DNA of 64,000 bases from Burkholderia sp. WAC0059 (GTDB lineage Bacteria; Pseudomonadota; Gammaproteobacteria; Burkholderiales; Burkholderiaceae): positions 124,001-188,000 of the forward strand of contig NZ_PNEO01000004.1 of assembly GCF_002870125.1 (NCBI RefSeq). Direction: 5' to 3'. Below, piece after piece: positions 53,656 to 63,291 of this stretch. The notes below the pieces were generated by a model. The model searched no databases, was not told where the DNA came from, and saw only the letters and a list, made by a program, of their open reading frames with translations. A program made the translations under genes and the position numbers. Position 1 is the first letter of the stretch; each line of letters begins with the position of its first letter.

Positions 53656-55164
53656 TTATTTCTTCGCAATGCCGCCGACCAGGCCGCCGACGAGCGACGT
53701 CACGGCCGAGAGCGGATTGGCCGCCGAACCGCCGCCCGTGAGCGACGACAGCGAAAGGCCCACGCCGCTCGAAGCAGTCTTCGTCCCGGCCGATCCGCCG
53801 ACGCCCGCTCCCACTCCGGCACCCGCGCCCACGCCGCCGGCCGTGCTGCCGACGCCCGCGCCGACGGTGGCGCCCACGCCGGCACCCGCCGTGCCGCCGC
53901 TGCCGCCCGTTCCCGCGCCGACCCCGACGCCCGCGCCGACCCCAATGCCCGCGCCCGCGCCGCCGCCGGTTCCGACGCCGAGCGCGCCGCCGATGCCGCC
54001 GAGCAGACCCGTCACCGGCGCAAGCGGATTCGCGCCTCCGCTACCCGACGACGCGCTGCCGCCCGAGAGCAGGCCGCCGATCGACGCCACGGTCGTGCCC
54101 GCGCCGGCCACGGTGCCGCCGAGCCCGGTCGTGATCGCATTGCCGCCGCCGGTCGTCGCAATCGCGCCGCCCGCCTTGACGAGGCCGCTGCCGACCGCGG
54201 TCAGCAGGTTGTTGACCGGCGCGCCGAGCCCGGTGGCGTTGCCGACGGTCTGGGTCGCGCCGGAAACGAGCGACGTGATGGGCGTGATCGCGGAACTGGT
54301 CGCCGACGTGATCTGCTGAACCGGGCCGGTCGAGAGCGCGGTCGTCAGGCCGTTGCCGGCCGCCGTCACGCCGTCGCCGAGCGTGCTGACGAGACCGCCG
54401 ACCGGTGTCGTCACGGCGGCAAGCGGTGCGAGCGGCCCGTTGCCGACGCTGCTGACGAGATTGCCCGTGTCCGTCACGGCCGCGCCCAGATCGCCGACGG
54501 CGCCGCCGGTGCTCGCGAGCGTCGTGCCGACCGGGTTGGCCGTCGTGCCGATCTCGCCGAGGCCCTGCGACACGCCGTTGCCGAGCGTCGAGGCGGCCGC
54601 GCCGACGTCCTCCACGATGCCGCCCGTAGCCGCGGTACTCTGCGTGCTGAGGAGCGGCAGATTCTGCGAGGCGAGCGTCGAGCCGACGCCCGAGACCGTC
54701 GAGCCCAGACCGTTGACGGCGCCGCCCGTCTGGTTCACCACGTCGGCAAGCGCGTTGGTCGCGAGCGGCGTGGTGGTGCCGGTCGAGCCGCCGCCGCCGG
54801 TCGTCGAGCCGTTGCCGCTGCCCGTGGTCGAACCGCCGTCGCCGCCGCCCGTGCTGCTGGTCGTCGTCGTGCTGCTTCCCGTCGTGCTCCCGCTTCCCGT
54901 CGTCGTGCCGGAGCTGGTCGTCGTGCTGCTGCCGGTCGTCGTGTTGCCGCTGCCGCTATCCGACGACGGATCGCTGCTGCTCGAAGGCGTCGTGCTGCCC
55001 GTGGTCTGCACCGCGCCGCTACCGGAGCCCGAGCCGGAACTGCCGCTCTTTCCGCTGCCGAGCGCGCCCGAACCGCCGCAAGCGCTCAGCGAAAGCCCAA
55101 GCATCACCGTCGTGACCATCATCGCGACCGCCGGCAGGCCGCCTCTCGTCGTTTGAACCTTCAT
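53656..55164 (-). CDS. glycine/serine/threonine-rich surface lipoprotein
   Basis: A 502-residue protein with a lipoprotein signal (lipobox LSAC followed by GGSG). After the lipid cysteine comes a linker of about 90 residues made almost only of Ser, Gly and Thr; then about 230 residues with irregular repeats of the form V..LG..V...G..L; then a Gly-Ala-Val stretch (GVGAGVGVGAGTG-like) and a C-terminus LVGGLVGGIAKK. I do not recognise an enzymatic or adhesin domain; similar proteins are sometimes labelled collagen-like. The ATG at 55164 follows GAGGGTGAG. It is the first gene of a lipoprotein / small ORF / tpsB series, divergent from the Tad locus. Confidence 0.85.
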   Translation of the reverse strand: MKVQTTRGGLPAVAMMVTTVMLGLSLSACGGSGALGSGKSGSSGSGSGSGAVQTTGSTTPSSSSDPSSDSGSGNTTTGSSTTTSSGTTTGSGSTTGSSTTTTSSTGGGDGGSTTGSGNGSTTGGGGSTGTTTPLATNALADVVNQTGGAVNGLGSTVSGVGSTLASQNLPLLSTQSTAATGGIVEDVGAAASTLGNGVSQGLGEIGTTANPVGTTLASTGGAVGDLGAAVTDTGNLVSSVGNGPLAPLAAVTTPVGGLVSTLGDGVTAAGNGLTTALSTGPVQQITSATSSAITPITSLVSGATQTVGNATGLGAPVNNLLTAVGSGLVKAGGAIATTGGGNAITTGLGGTVAGAGTTVASIGGLLSGGSASSGSGGANPLAPVTGLLGGIGGALGVGTGGGAGAGIGVGAGVGVGAGTGGSGGTAGAGVGATVGAGVGSTAGGVGAGAGVGAGVGGSAGTKTASSGVGLSLSSLTGGGSAANPLSAVTSLVGGLVGGIAKK

Positions 55165-55367
55165 CTCACCCTCGCTACGCGCATGTTGTTGATGGGTCGC
55201 TGCGGGGCTCTTATTGCAACAGGTACGCCAGCCCGGTCCGGATGCGGCTTTCCGGAACCGGTGCGAAAGCGCCGGAGCCAGACCGGCCAAGGCTTTGCCC
55301 GCTATGTCAATTAGTGCTTCGATTCGCGGGGCATCGGCTAAAACGGGATTTTCGATTCAACTCCCGC

Positions 55368-55384
55368 CGTTACGTCACGTAACG
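55368..55384. promoter_or_regulatory. palindrome P1, putative operator
   Basis: CGTTACGTCACGTAACG is a perfect 7+3+7 inverted repeat. Its CGTTACG half-site recurs in P2 and once more at 55702-55708. Confidence 0.55.
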
Positions 55385-55397
55385 AAATGGCCGTGAC

Positions 55398-55417
55398 GTT
55401 ACGGATTAATCCGTAAC
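55398..55417. promoter_or_regulatory. palindrome P2, putative operator
   Basis: GTTACGGATTAATCCGTAAC is a perfect 20-base palindrome. Its centre is about 31.5 bases from that of P1, three helical turns, so both could be bound on one DNA face. The cognate protein is unknown. Confidence 0.55.
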
Positions 55418-55593
55418 ACCATGGAATACCCCACCCCAATACCGGTCAGAAAAACCCAAAAATAAAGAATAAATTATTCCGGATGCATCGGTAATATTGC
55501 GCCGCACAAACGCAAGATCATCAAGAAATGCAAAGGCCGGGGCAATTTAATGCGGCCCCGGGTCGATTTCTGATGAAACGAATAATCAATCAA

Positions 55594-55622
55594 TTGACTA
55601 AATCGAATCGGTAGACTAAAAA
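55594..55622 (+). promoter_or_regulatory. putative sigma-70 promoter of flp
   Basis: TTGACT and TAAAAA are separated by exactly 17 bases, about 200 bases before the flp ATG. A competing candidate is a sigma-54-like GGCACG-N4-TTG at 55775-55787, well placed for a start near 55800 but lacking the GC at -12. Confidence 0.35.
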
Positions 55623-55726
55623 TGAACGACCGCAAATAAAGAGGGGGAGGTGGGCTATCGAACGGGATCGAAAATCGGTTTCTGGCAGTCGGAGCGGGCA
55701 ACGTAACGCGCATTGCCGGACCCGGT

Positions 55727-55750
55727 AGCCGATGAACGGAATCATCGGCT
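55727..55750. repeat. 9+6+9 inverted repeat upstream of flp
   Basis: AGCCGATGA and TCATCGGCT are perfect complements around a six-base spacer. It is either an mRNA leader hairpin (if the distal promoter is used) or a protein site. Confidence 0.8.
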
Positions 55751-55823
55751 CGGGCCTGCAATTCCCGGGGACGCGGCACGCGTATTGTTTACGGAAATGG
55801 TTCATCGAGGTTTCGAGGCAGAA

Positions 55824-56000
55824 ATGAAAAACTTCACCAGGCGGTTTCTCGTCGAGAACAAGGGAGTCACCGCGATCGAATACGGGTTGATCGCGGGGTT
55901 AATTGCGATGGTTATTGCGGTCGGCGTGACCTCGATCGGTACCGACCTGGAGTCGGTATTCAGCAGCATCGCGACCAAGCTCTCCAGCACCACGACGTAG
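55824..56000 (+). CDS. flp: Flp/Fap type IVb pilin
   Basis: The major pilin of the Tad pilus. The 58-residue precursor has a basic leader, a prepilin peptidase site after Gly14 (ENKGVTAIEYGLIAG) with the Flp-specific Glu19-Tyr20 pair, and a hydrophobic helix (LIAGLIAMVIAVGVTSIG). The ATG at 55824 follows GAGG and gives the standard leader. A hairpin just after the gene could limit read-through and give excess pilin. Confidence 0.95.
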   Translation: MKNFTRRFLVENKGVTAIEYGLIAGLIAMVIAVGVTSIGTDLESVFSSIATKLSSTTT

Positions 56001-56013
56001 TAAAAAGCATCAA

Positions 56014-56040
56014 TCGGCCTGCGGGGAGGCCGAATTTCTC
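56014..56040 (+). terminator. attenuator-like hairpin after flp
   Basis: The stem TCGGCCT / AGGCCGA with a six-base loop is followed by ATTTCTCT. This is a weak terminator, fitting partial stop between flp and the assembly genes. The remaining 140 bases before tadV are AT-rich and could hold a second promoter. Confidence 0.5.
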
Positions 56041-56178
56041 TCCGCGACAAAACAATAGAGGCAGTTTTCGAATAAGAACGACGGTTGCCCCTATTTTCGC
56101 TATGTTTTCACAGGAATAACGCGTCTGTTGTTTTTTCAAATAACAGACAGGGATTCGTTTTGCCTGCCGGATTCGAAT

Positions 56179-56679
56179 ATGAACATGCCGCTGGGTGGAA
56201 TTCTGTTTACGGGGTGGGCCGCGGCCGTGGCCTGGTGCGACTGCCGCAGCCGGCGCATTCCGAACGCGCTGGTCGTTGCCGGCCTGCTGGGCGCCTTCGT
56301 CTGCGCGCTCGCGGGACGCGGTCCGTTCGGACTGCCGTGCGCGGGCGCCCTGCTGGGCGCAGCGGCGGGGCTCGCCGCCCTGCTGCCGTTCTTCGCGCTC
56401 GGCGTGATGGGCGCGGCCGACGTCAAGGTCTTCGCCGCGCTCGGCGCCTGGTGCGGGATCGACCTGCTGCCGGGCCTGTGGATCGTGGCAAACCTCGCGG
56501 CCGGCCTCCACGCGCTGTGGCTCGTCGCCCGCGTGCCGCTCGCGGCGGCCGGCCAACCCGATGCGCAACGAAGAGACGCGCCCGCGCGCGCCGACCGGCC
56601 CGGCACGCCCTACGCGGCCTGCCTCACGGTGCCCGCCGTCGCCTGGCTCGCCGTCGAGACGCTCGCGAGGAGCCACTGA
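56179..56679 (+). CDS. tadV: Tad prepilin peptidase (A24 family)
   Basis: TadV/CpaA cleaves and matures Flp prepilin. The 166-residue membrane protein has the two catalytic aspartates of A24 peptidases: Asp21 in CDCRSRRIPN and Asp81 in GAADVKVFAALG. It lacks the methyltransferase domain of PilD, as usual for Tad. ATGs at 56179 and 56185 are both possible; an in-frame TTG lies at 56128. Confidence 0.9.
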   Translation: MNMPLGGILFTGWAAAVAWCDCRSRRIPNALVVAGLLGAFVCALAGRGPFGLPCAGALLGAAAGLAALLPFFALGVMGAADVKVFAALGAWCGIDLLPGLWIVANLAAGLHALWLVARVPLAAAGQPDAQRRDAPARADRPGTPYAACLTVPAVAWLAVETLARSH

Positions 56680-56681
56680 CC

Positions 56682-57170
56682 ATGCGCGCCGCCGCGATCC
56701 CGAAACGCGCCGAACCCATCCGCCGGCATCGCCAGCGCGGCAACGCGGCCATCGAGTTCGCGCTGCTGTTTCCGCTCTTCTTCCTGATCTTCTATGCGAT
56801 CGTGACGTTCAGCGTGATCTTCGTGGCCCAGCAATGCCTGACGCTCGCGGCCGAGGACGGCGCGCGCGCCGCGCTCGTCTACCAGCAGGCCGACACCCCC
56901 GCCGACGCGCTGGCCTCGCGGGCCGAAGCCGCCTGCGAAACCGCGAGCCAACTGGTACAGGACGCGTCCGCGTTCGTCGGCAATGCCAACTGCGCGCAGA
57001 CGTCCGGCCAGTGCGCCTACGACTCGACCATGGACTGCGTGAACGTCACGCTGACCTACGGCTACGCCGCCAATCCCATCCTGCCGGCCATCCCGCTGAT
57101 GAACTTGGCGCTGCCCGCGAACCTGACCGGCAGCGCGACCGTGCAGATCGATCCGGAGAACATATTGTGA
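56682..57170 (+). CDS. tadE: TadE-like pseudopilin
   Basis: A 162-residue TadE family protein. After a basic leader (RRHRQRGNAAIEFALLFPLF) comes the typical prepilin-like Glu and hydrophobic helix, then a mainly extracytoplasmic part with four cysteines (CETASQL, NCAQTSGQCAYD, DCVNV). TadE and TadF are minor pseudopilins of the Tad pilus processed by TadV. It begins two bases after the tadV stop, so coupling is likely. A location before rcpC rather than after tadC is common in Burkholderia-type clusters as far as I recall. Confidence 0.88.
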   Translation: MRAAAIPKRAEPIRRHRQRGNAAIEFALLFPLFFLIFYAIVTFSVIFVAQQCLTLAAEDGARAALVYQQADTPADALASRAEAACETASQLVQDASAFVGNANCAQTSGQCAYDSTMDCVNVTLTYGYAANPILPAIPLMNLALPANLTGSATVQIDPENIL

Positions 57171-57237
57171 TCGGGCTGCCCGGACACCACGGCGCGCCGC
57201 CTTCGCGACCGGCCTTCCCCCCGCTTCGTTTCGCGCC

Positions 57238-58191
57238 ATGCCGAACCTGACCAAAATCGCGGCCGTCCTGCTGATCGCGTTCGCGCTGCTGCTCGGCGCG
57301 CTCGCCTGGACGCTCGCGCGCCGGCCCTTGCCGCATCCGGTCCTGAAGACCGCGCAGGCGAGCTTCCCCGTGGTCGTCGCCACGCGCGCGCTGCCGGCCG
57401 GCCAGCCGATTCCGGCCGGCGCGCTGCGCGTCCAGCCGCTGCCGATCCGGCCCGACGGCGCCTTCAGCAGTCCCGCCCAACTGAGCGGCCGGGTGCCCGT
57501 CGCCGGCATCGGCGCGAACGCGCCGGTACTCGAAGCCGAACTCTCGAACGGGCTGACCACGCAGATCGCGCCGGGCGAGCGCGCGGTAGCGGTGCGCGTG
57601 GACGAATACAACGCGGTCGGCGCGCGCCTGCGGCCCGGCAACTTCGTCGACGTGTTCTTCACGCTGCGGCGCGAAGGCGGCGCGGGCACCGGGGAAGTCG
57701 CGCAGACCCAGGCGCGGCTGCTCCTCTCGAAGATTCGCGTGCTCGCGTTCGGCAACGCGAGCCTGACGAGCGACGCGTCGGGCGACGCCACGCGGCTCGC
57801 GCGCACCGCCGTGCTCGCGGTCCCCGTCGCGGACATCGACCGGCTCGAACTGGCCGAAAGCGCGGGACGCCTGATATTCGCGCTGCGCAATCCCGCCGAC
57901 GACGGCGTGATCGACGACGCGGCGCTGCCGCCCTTGCCCGCCGTGCTGCGCACGTCGGCGACGGCCGGCGGCGGGCCGGACGGCGAGATGCACGACATGC
58001 ACGACATGCGCGACTCGACGCGCGCGGCGGCCGGCGTCGCGCTCGCCGCGCTGTCGGGCGAAGCCGACGGCGCGGCGGCGCAGGCCGCGCCGCGGCGGGC
58101 GCCGCCGCGCCGGACGGGCAGGACGACGACGGCGGCAACGCCGGGACTCGAGGTCATAAGAGGGGGGCGAGCCGAAACGGTCGCCTGGTAG
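57238..58191 (+). CDS. rcpC: Flp pilus assembly protein CpaB/RcpC
   Basis: A 317-residue periplasmic protein anchored by an N-terminal helix (IAAVLLIAFALLLGALAW). The SAF domain is visible as VVVATRALPAGQPIPAGALR, followed by the RcpC domain with AVAVRVDEYNAVGARLRPGNFVDVFF. It is thought to interact with the RcpA secretin. The C-terminal 80 residues are low complexity and include the short repeat MHDMHDMRD. Confidence 0.92.
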   Translation: MPNLTKIAAVLLIAFALLLGALAWTLARRPLPHPVLKTAQASFPVVVATRALPAGQPIPAGALRVQPLPIRPDGAFSSPAQLSGRVPVAGIGANAPVLEAELSNGLTTQIAPGERAVAVRVDEYNAVGARLRPGNFVDVFFTLRREGGAGTGEVAQTQARLLLSKIRVLAFGNASLTSDASGDATRLARTAVLAVPVADIDRLELAESAGRLIFALRNPADDGVIDDAALPPLPAVLRTSATAGGGPDGEMHDMHDMRDSTRAAAGVALAALSGEADGAAAQAAPRRAPPRRTGRTTTAATPGLEVIRGGRAETVAW

Positions 58192-58233
58192 CCTGGTCAG
58201 CGAGCGGGCCGCGGTCGGGCCCGATACACATAG

Positions 58234-59610
58234 ATGACAAGACAGATGCTTGCACGCGGGGTAATGGCATGGCTCGGCCTGGCGCCGGCGTTCGTGCCGT
58301 CATGGGGCGCGGCCGCCGGCGCGCCGCAGACGATCGCCCTCGCCGTCGGCGCGCAGGAGCCGCTCGCGGCGGGCGGGAATCTCGTGCGCGTCGCCGTCGG
58401 CGATCCGGCCGTGGCAGACGTGCTCGTGATCCGCGCTACGCGGCCCGGCGAGAAGGGCGGCGGCCTGCTGCTCGTCGGCAAGTCGCCCGGCACGACGAGC
58501 CTGATGCTGTGGGAGCGCGGCCGCGACGCGCCGCTCGCCTACACCGTCGAGGTCGCGCCGGCCGCGTCCGGCGCGCTGCTCGGCGGCGACGCGCCGACGG
58601 TCAGCGCGTCCGGCAACGAGGCGCTCGTCTCGGGCTCGACGCCGACGATGCTGTCTCACGAGCCCGCCGCAGCCGTCGCCAGAGGTGCCGCGGGCAAGGA
58701 CGGCACGGTGGTCGACGCGTCGACGGTCGCCGCGAGCCCCGTGGTGCAAGTCGACGTCCGGGTCGTGGAATTCAGCCGCTCGCTGCTCAAGGAGGCGGGT
58801 TTCAACTTCTTCCGGCAGAACAACGGCTTTTCGTTCGGCACGTTCTCGGCCGCGTCGACGACCACGCTGTCGTCGACGGCCTCGTCGAACTCGCTGGGCG
58901 CGGTGAGCGCGCTGCCGGCCGTGGCGACGCCGATCTCGTCGGCGCTGAACCTCGTGTTCAGCACGTCCAACCACGGCATCTTTTCGGACCTGAGTCTCAT
59001 GGAAAGCAACAACCTCGCGCGCGTGCTCGCCGAACCGACGCTCGTCGCCCTCTCGGGCCAGAGCGCCAGCTTCCTCGCCGGCGGGGAAATTCCGGTGCCG
59101 GTGCCGCAGGGCCTCGGCACGACCTCGATCGAATACAAGCCCTACGGCATCGGCCTCACGCTCACGCCGACCGTGCTGAGCCCGCAGCGCATCGCGCTGA
59201 AGGTCGCGCCCGAGGCGAGCGAGCTCGACTTCACGAACGCGGTGACGATCGACGGCGTCAGCGTGCCGGCCATCACGACGCGGCGCGCCGACACGACGGT
59301 CGAACTCGGCGACGGCGAGAGCTTCGTGATCGGCGGCCTGATCGACCGCGAGACGACCTCGAACGTCTCGAAGGTGCCGCTGCTCGGCGACCTGCCCGTC
59401 ATCGGCACGTTCTTCAAGCAGCTCCAGTACCAGCAGAACGACGAGGAACTCGTCATCGTCGTGACCCCGCATCTCGTCTCGCCGCTCGCGAAGGACGCCG
59501 TGCTGCCCGACACGCCCGGCGAGGCCTCCGAACAACGCGACGGCCCGGTCTGGCGCGCGTTCGTCGGCGGCGCGCTGTCGCGAGATGCCGGGCCGGGGTT
59601 CTCCAGATAA
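58234..59610 (+). CDS. rcpA: Tad pilus outer-membrane secretin RcpA/CpaC
   Basis: The outer-membrane channel of the Tad pilus. The 458 residues begin with a signal peptide, then a pilus-formation N-terminal domain (TIALAVGAQEPLAAGGNLVR, LLLVGKSPGTTSLMLWE), and the secretin core (VDVRVVEFSRSLLKEAGFNF, ALSGQSASFLAGGEIPVPVP, YGIGLTLTPTVLS, IGGLIDRETTSNVSKVPLLG). It follows rcpC after 42 bases. Confidence 0.94.
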   Translation: MTRQMLARGVMAWLGLAPAFVPSWGAAAGAPQTIALAVGAQEPLAAGGNLVRVAVGDPAVADVLVIRATRPGEKGGGLLLVGKSPGTTSLMLWERGRDAPLAYTVEVAPAASGALLGGDAPTVSASGNEALVSGSTPTMLSHEPAAAVARGAAGKDGTVVDASTVAASPVVQVDVRVVEFSRSLLKEAGFNFFRQNNGFSFGTFSAASTTTLSSTASSNSLGAVSALPAVATPISSALNLVFSTSNHGIFSDLSLMESNNLARVLAEPTLVALSGQSASFLAGGEIPVPVPQGLGTTSIEYKPYGIGLTLTPTVLSPQRIALKVAPEASELDFTNAVTIDGVSVPAITTRRADTTVELGDGESFVIGGLIDRETTSNVSKVPLLGDLPVIGTFFKQLQYQQNDEELVIVVTPHLVSPLAKDAVLPDTPGEASEQRDGPVWRAFVGGALSRDAGPGFSR

Positions 59611-59617
59611 GCCGGCC

Positions 59618-60847
59618 ATGAACGCGAGAACCCCGCCCTTGACCGCCCAGACGACCTCCGGCTGCTTCGTGCTCGCCTCGCCCGACGAGGCGCACGCGCA
59701 GTGGCTCGCGGCCGCGCTGACCCCAGCCGGCACCGTCGAGCGCGCCACGCTCGACGCGCTGCCGCTCGCGCAGCGCATCGGCCTGCTCAATCCGTCGCTG
59801 CTCTTCATCGACTTCGCCGGTGGCCGCGCGGCCGCCGCCAGCGCGGCAGCGAGCGCCGCGACGCACGCCTGCCCGGGCCTGCAGATCGTCGCGCTCGGCT
59901 CGCTCGCCGAGCCGGAAAGCGCGCTCGCCGCGCTGCGCGCCGGCGTGCGCGACTTCGTGGACTTCGCCGGCGACCCGGAGGACGCGCTGCGCATCGTGCG
60001 GCGCGTGCTGGAAAACCGGCCCGAGCCGGTGAGCCGCCACGGCCACCTGACGGTGCTGCTCGGCGCGCGCGTCGGCATGGGCGTGAGCACGCTCGCCGCC
60101 AACCTGGCCGTCACGCTGCAGCGGCGCGACGCGGCCCAGGGCCGCCAGGCCATCCTGCTCGACTTCGGGCTGCCCAGCGGCGACAGCAGCCTGCTGCTCG
60201 ACACGCGCAGCGAGTTCGACGTCGTCGAGGCCGTGCGCAACGTGCGCCGCTTCGACCAGACCTTCGTGCACACCGCGCTCTCGCGCCACGCGAGCGGCCT
60301 CGCGCTCACGACGCTGCCGCAGGACCTCGGCGCGCTGCGCGAGGTCTCGCACGCCTCGCTGATCGCGCTGCTCAACCGGCTGCGCGCGTTCTTCGACCAG
60401 CAGATCGTCGACATGGGCGGCTTCAGCAACGACGAATTCGTCGCGCACGTCGTCCCGGCCGTCGACGAGACCTGGCTCGTCTGCGACCAGTCGGTCGCCT
60501 CGGTCGTCTCGGCGGCCAGCCTCATCGACACGCTGCGCGAGGCCGGCATCGACACGGGCGGCATGCGGCTCGTCGTCAACCGGTTCACGCCGGACCTCGG
60601 CCTCGGCGTCGCGCAGATCGCGCAGCGCCTGGGCATCACGCCGCTCGCGACGCTGCCGGACCGGCGCGTCGCGCTCGGCCAGGCGGCCAACCAGGGACAT
60701 CTGCTCGCGGAAACCTCGGCGCACGACCCGTACGTGCGCGCGCTCGACACGCTCGTCGAGCATCTGGGCGGCGCGGGCGAGGCGCGGCGCAAGTCCGCGC
60801 TCACCGCGCTCAGGCGCTTCATTCCCCACTCACACAGACGGTCGTAA
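59618..60847 (+). CDS. tadZ: Tad pilus localisation ATPase-like protein TadZ/CpaE
   Basis: A 409-residue protein with an N-terminal receiver-like domain and a C-terminal MinD/ParA-type domain. TadZ positions the pilus machine in the cell. The P-loop position reads LLGARVGMGVSTLAANLAV, so the lysine of the standard KGGxGKT loop is missing; Walker A' appears as ILLDFGLPSGDSS. Deviant loops are known in TadZ, so this may be a non-hydrolysing member. The ATG at 59618 avoids the overlap with rcpA. Confidence 0.9.
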   Translation: MNARTPPLTAQTTSGCFVLASPDEAHAQWLAAALTPAGTVERATLDALPLAQRIGLLNPSLLFIDFAGGRAAAASAAASAATHACPGLQIVALGSLAEPESALAALRAGVRDFVDFAGDPEDALRIVRRVLENRPEPVSRHGHLTVLLGARVGMGVSTLAANLAVTLQRRDAAQGRQAILLDFGLPSGDSSLLLDTRSEFDVVEAVRNVRRFDQTFVHTALSRHASGLALTTLPQDLGALREVSHASLIALLNRLRAFFDQQIVDMGGFSNDEFVAHVVPAVDETWLVCDQSVASVVSAASLIDTLREAGIDTGGMRLVVNRFTPDLGLGVAQIAQRLGITPLATLPDRRVALGQAANQGHLLAETSAHDPYVRALDTLVEHLGGAGEARRKSALTALRRFIPHSHRRS

Positions 60848-60850
60848 GCG

Positions 60851-62189
<1,339 letters not shown>

Positions 62190-62197
<8 letters not shown>

Positions 62198-63290
62198 CGC
62201 CGCGCTCATCGTCGCCGCGCTCGCGCTGCTGAGCGCGGGCGCCGCGCTGCTGCTCTGGCGGCACGGCGCCGAGCGCAGAAAGCAGGCGGGCACGAAGCGC
62301 TTCATCGACAGCCGGATGACGGCGGCGGGCGTGGGCATGGACGCCGGCCTCGCCGTCGCGGGGGGGCCGGCCGGCGCGCCTTATCCGGGGGCCGCGTCGG
62401 TTGCTTCGGCGACTCCGTCCGCGGCGCGTCCGTCGCTGGGCGCGGCTGCCGCCGCTGCGCGGCCCGCCCGCGCCGCACAAGCGGCACAAGCGGCACAAGC
62501 GGCACAGGCAACACAACGCAGGCAGACGCGCCCGGGCCTCGGCGGCACGCGCGTCGCGCTGGCCCTCGCCCATACGCTGCGCCGCGCCGGCATCGCGTCG
62601 CCCCGGCGCGCCATGCTCGTCGCCGCGCCGCTCCTGCTCGCGCTCTGCCTGATCGCCGCGAAGGCGGCCGGCATGACGGCCGCCGCGGCGACGCTCGTCG
62701 CCGGCGCGACGCTCTGCGGGTTCGTGCTCTCGATGCGCACGCACCGGCGCCGCCGGGCCCTCGTCCAGCAACTGCCCTCGTTTCTCGACGGCATCGTGCG
62801 TCTCGTCACGCTCGGCAACAGCGTGCCGGCGGCATTCCAGGCAGCGCTCGCCACCACCGACGCGCCGCTGCGCGAATGCCTCGACGACGTCTCGCGGATG
62901 CTGCGCTCGGGCGTCGAGATCGACCGCGCGCTCTCGCACGTCGCGCACGTCTACGGCTCGTCCGAGCTCGACCTGGTCGGCGCGGTGCTGCGCCTCTCGG
63001 TCAAGTACGGCGGCCGCGCCGACGTGATGCTCGAGCGCATGGCGATCTTCATGCGCGACCTCGAACAGGCGGGCCGCGAGCTCTCGGCCCTGTCCGCCGA
63101 GACGCGCCTCTCGGCGTGGCTGCTGGCCGCGCTGCCCATCGTCATCGGCAGCTTCCTCGTCGTGACCAACCCGCGCTACTTCGGCTCGATGTGGAACGAC
63201 GAGTTCGGCCGGCGGCTCGTCTATCTCGCCGTCGGACTCCAGATAGCGGGCGCCTGGCTGCTCTTTCGCCTCGCGCGGCTCGGGGATTGA
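62190..63290 (+). CDS. tadB: Tad inner-membrane platform protein TadB
   Basis: A 366-residue type II secretion system F-domain protein. It has an N-terminal helix, a variable linker with an Ala-Gln repeat, two helices around LLLALCLIAAKAAGMTAAAA, then the cytoplasmic T2SF domain (QQLPSFLDGIVRLVTLGNSV, GVEIDRALSHVA, LSVKYGGRADVMLERM) and two C-terminal helices. It is expected to form the platform with TadC under TadA. GGAGGG at 62179-62184 precedes the ATG. Confidence 0.94.
62475..62510 (+). repeat. in-frame 9-base repeat in tadB
   Basis: Three perfect copies of GCACAAGCG and one degenerate copy encode Ala-Gln-Ala units in the linker before the second membrane segment. Unit length is a multiple of three, so copy changes would keep the frame. 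Confidence 0.9.
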
Positions 63291-63291
63291 C

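Larger units (their letters stand above)
55165..55823. other. divergent control region between the lipoprotein gene and flp
   Basis: A 659-base region, clearly AT-richer between about 55400 and 55660 than the surrounding sequence. It holds two palindromes, an inverted repeat near flp and promoter-like boxes on both strands. On the minus strand a perfect TTGACA (55310-55305) lies upstream of the lipoprotein gene, but its -10 partner is not clear. No gene is seen. Confidence 0.6.

Noticed and set aside
55775..55791. A firm sigma-54 promoter call for flp
   Set aside because: The GGCACG-N4-TTG match is good, but the almost invariant GC at -12 is GT here, so it is mentioned only as a possibility.
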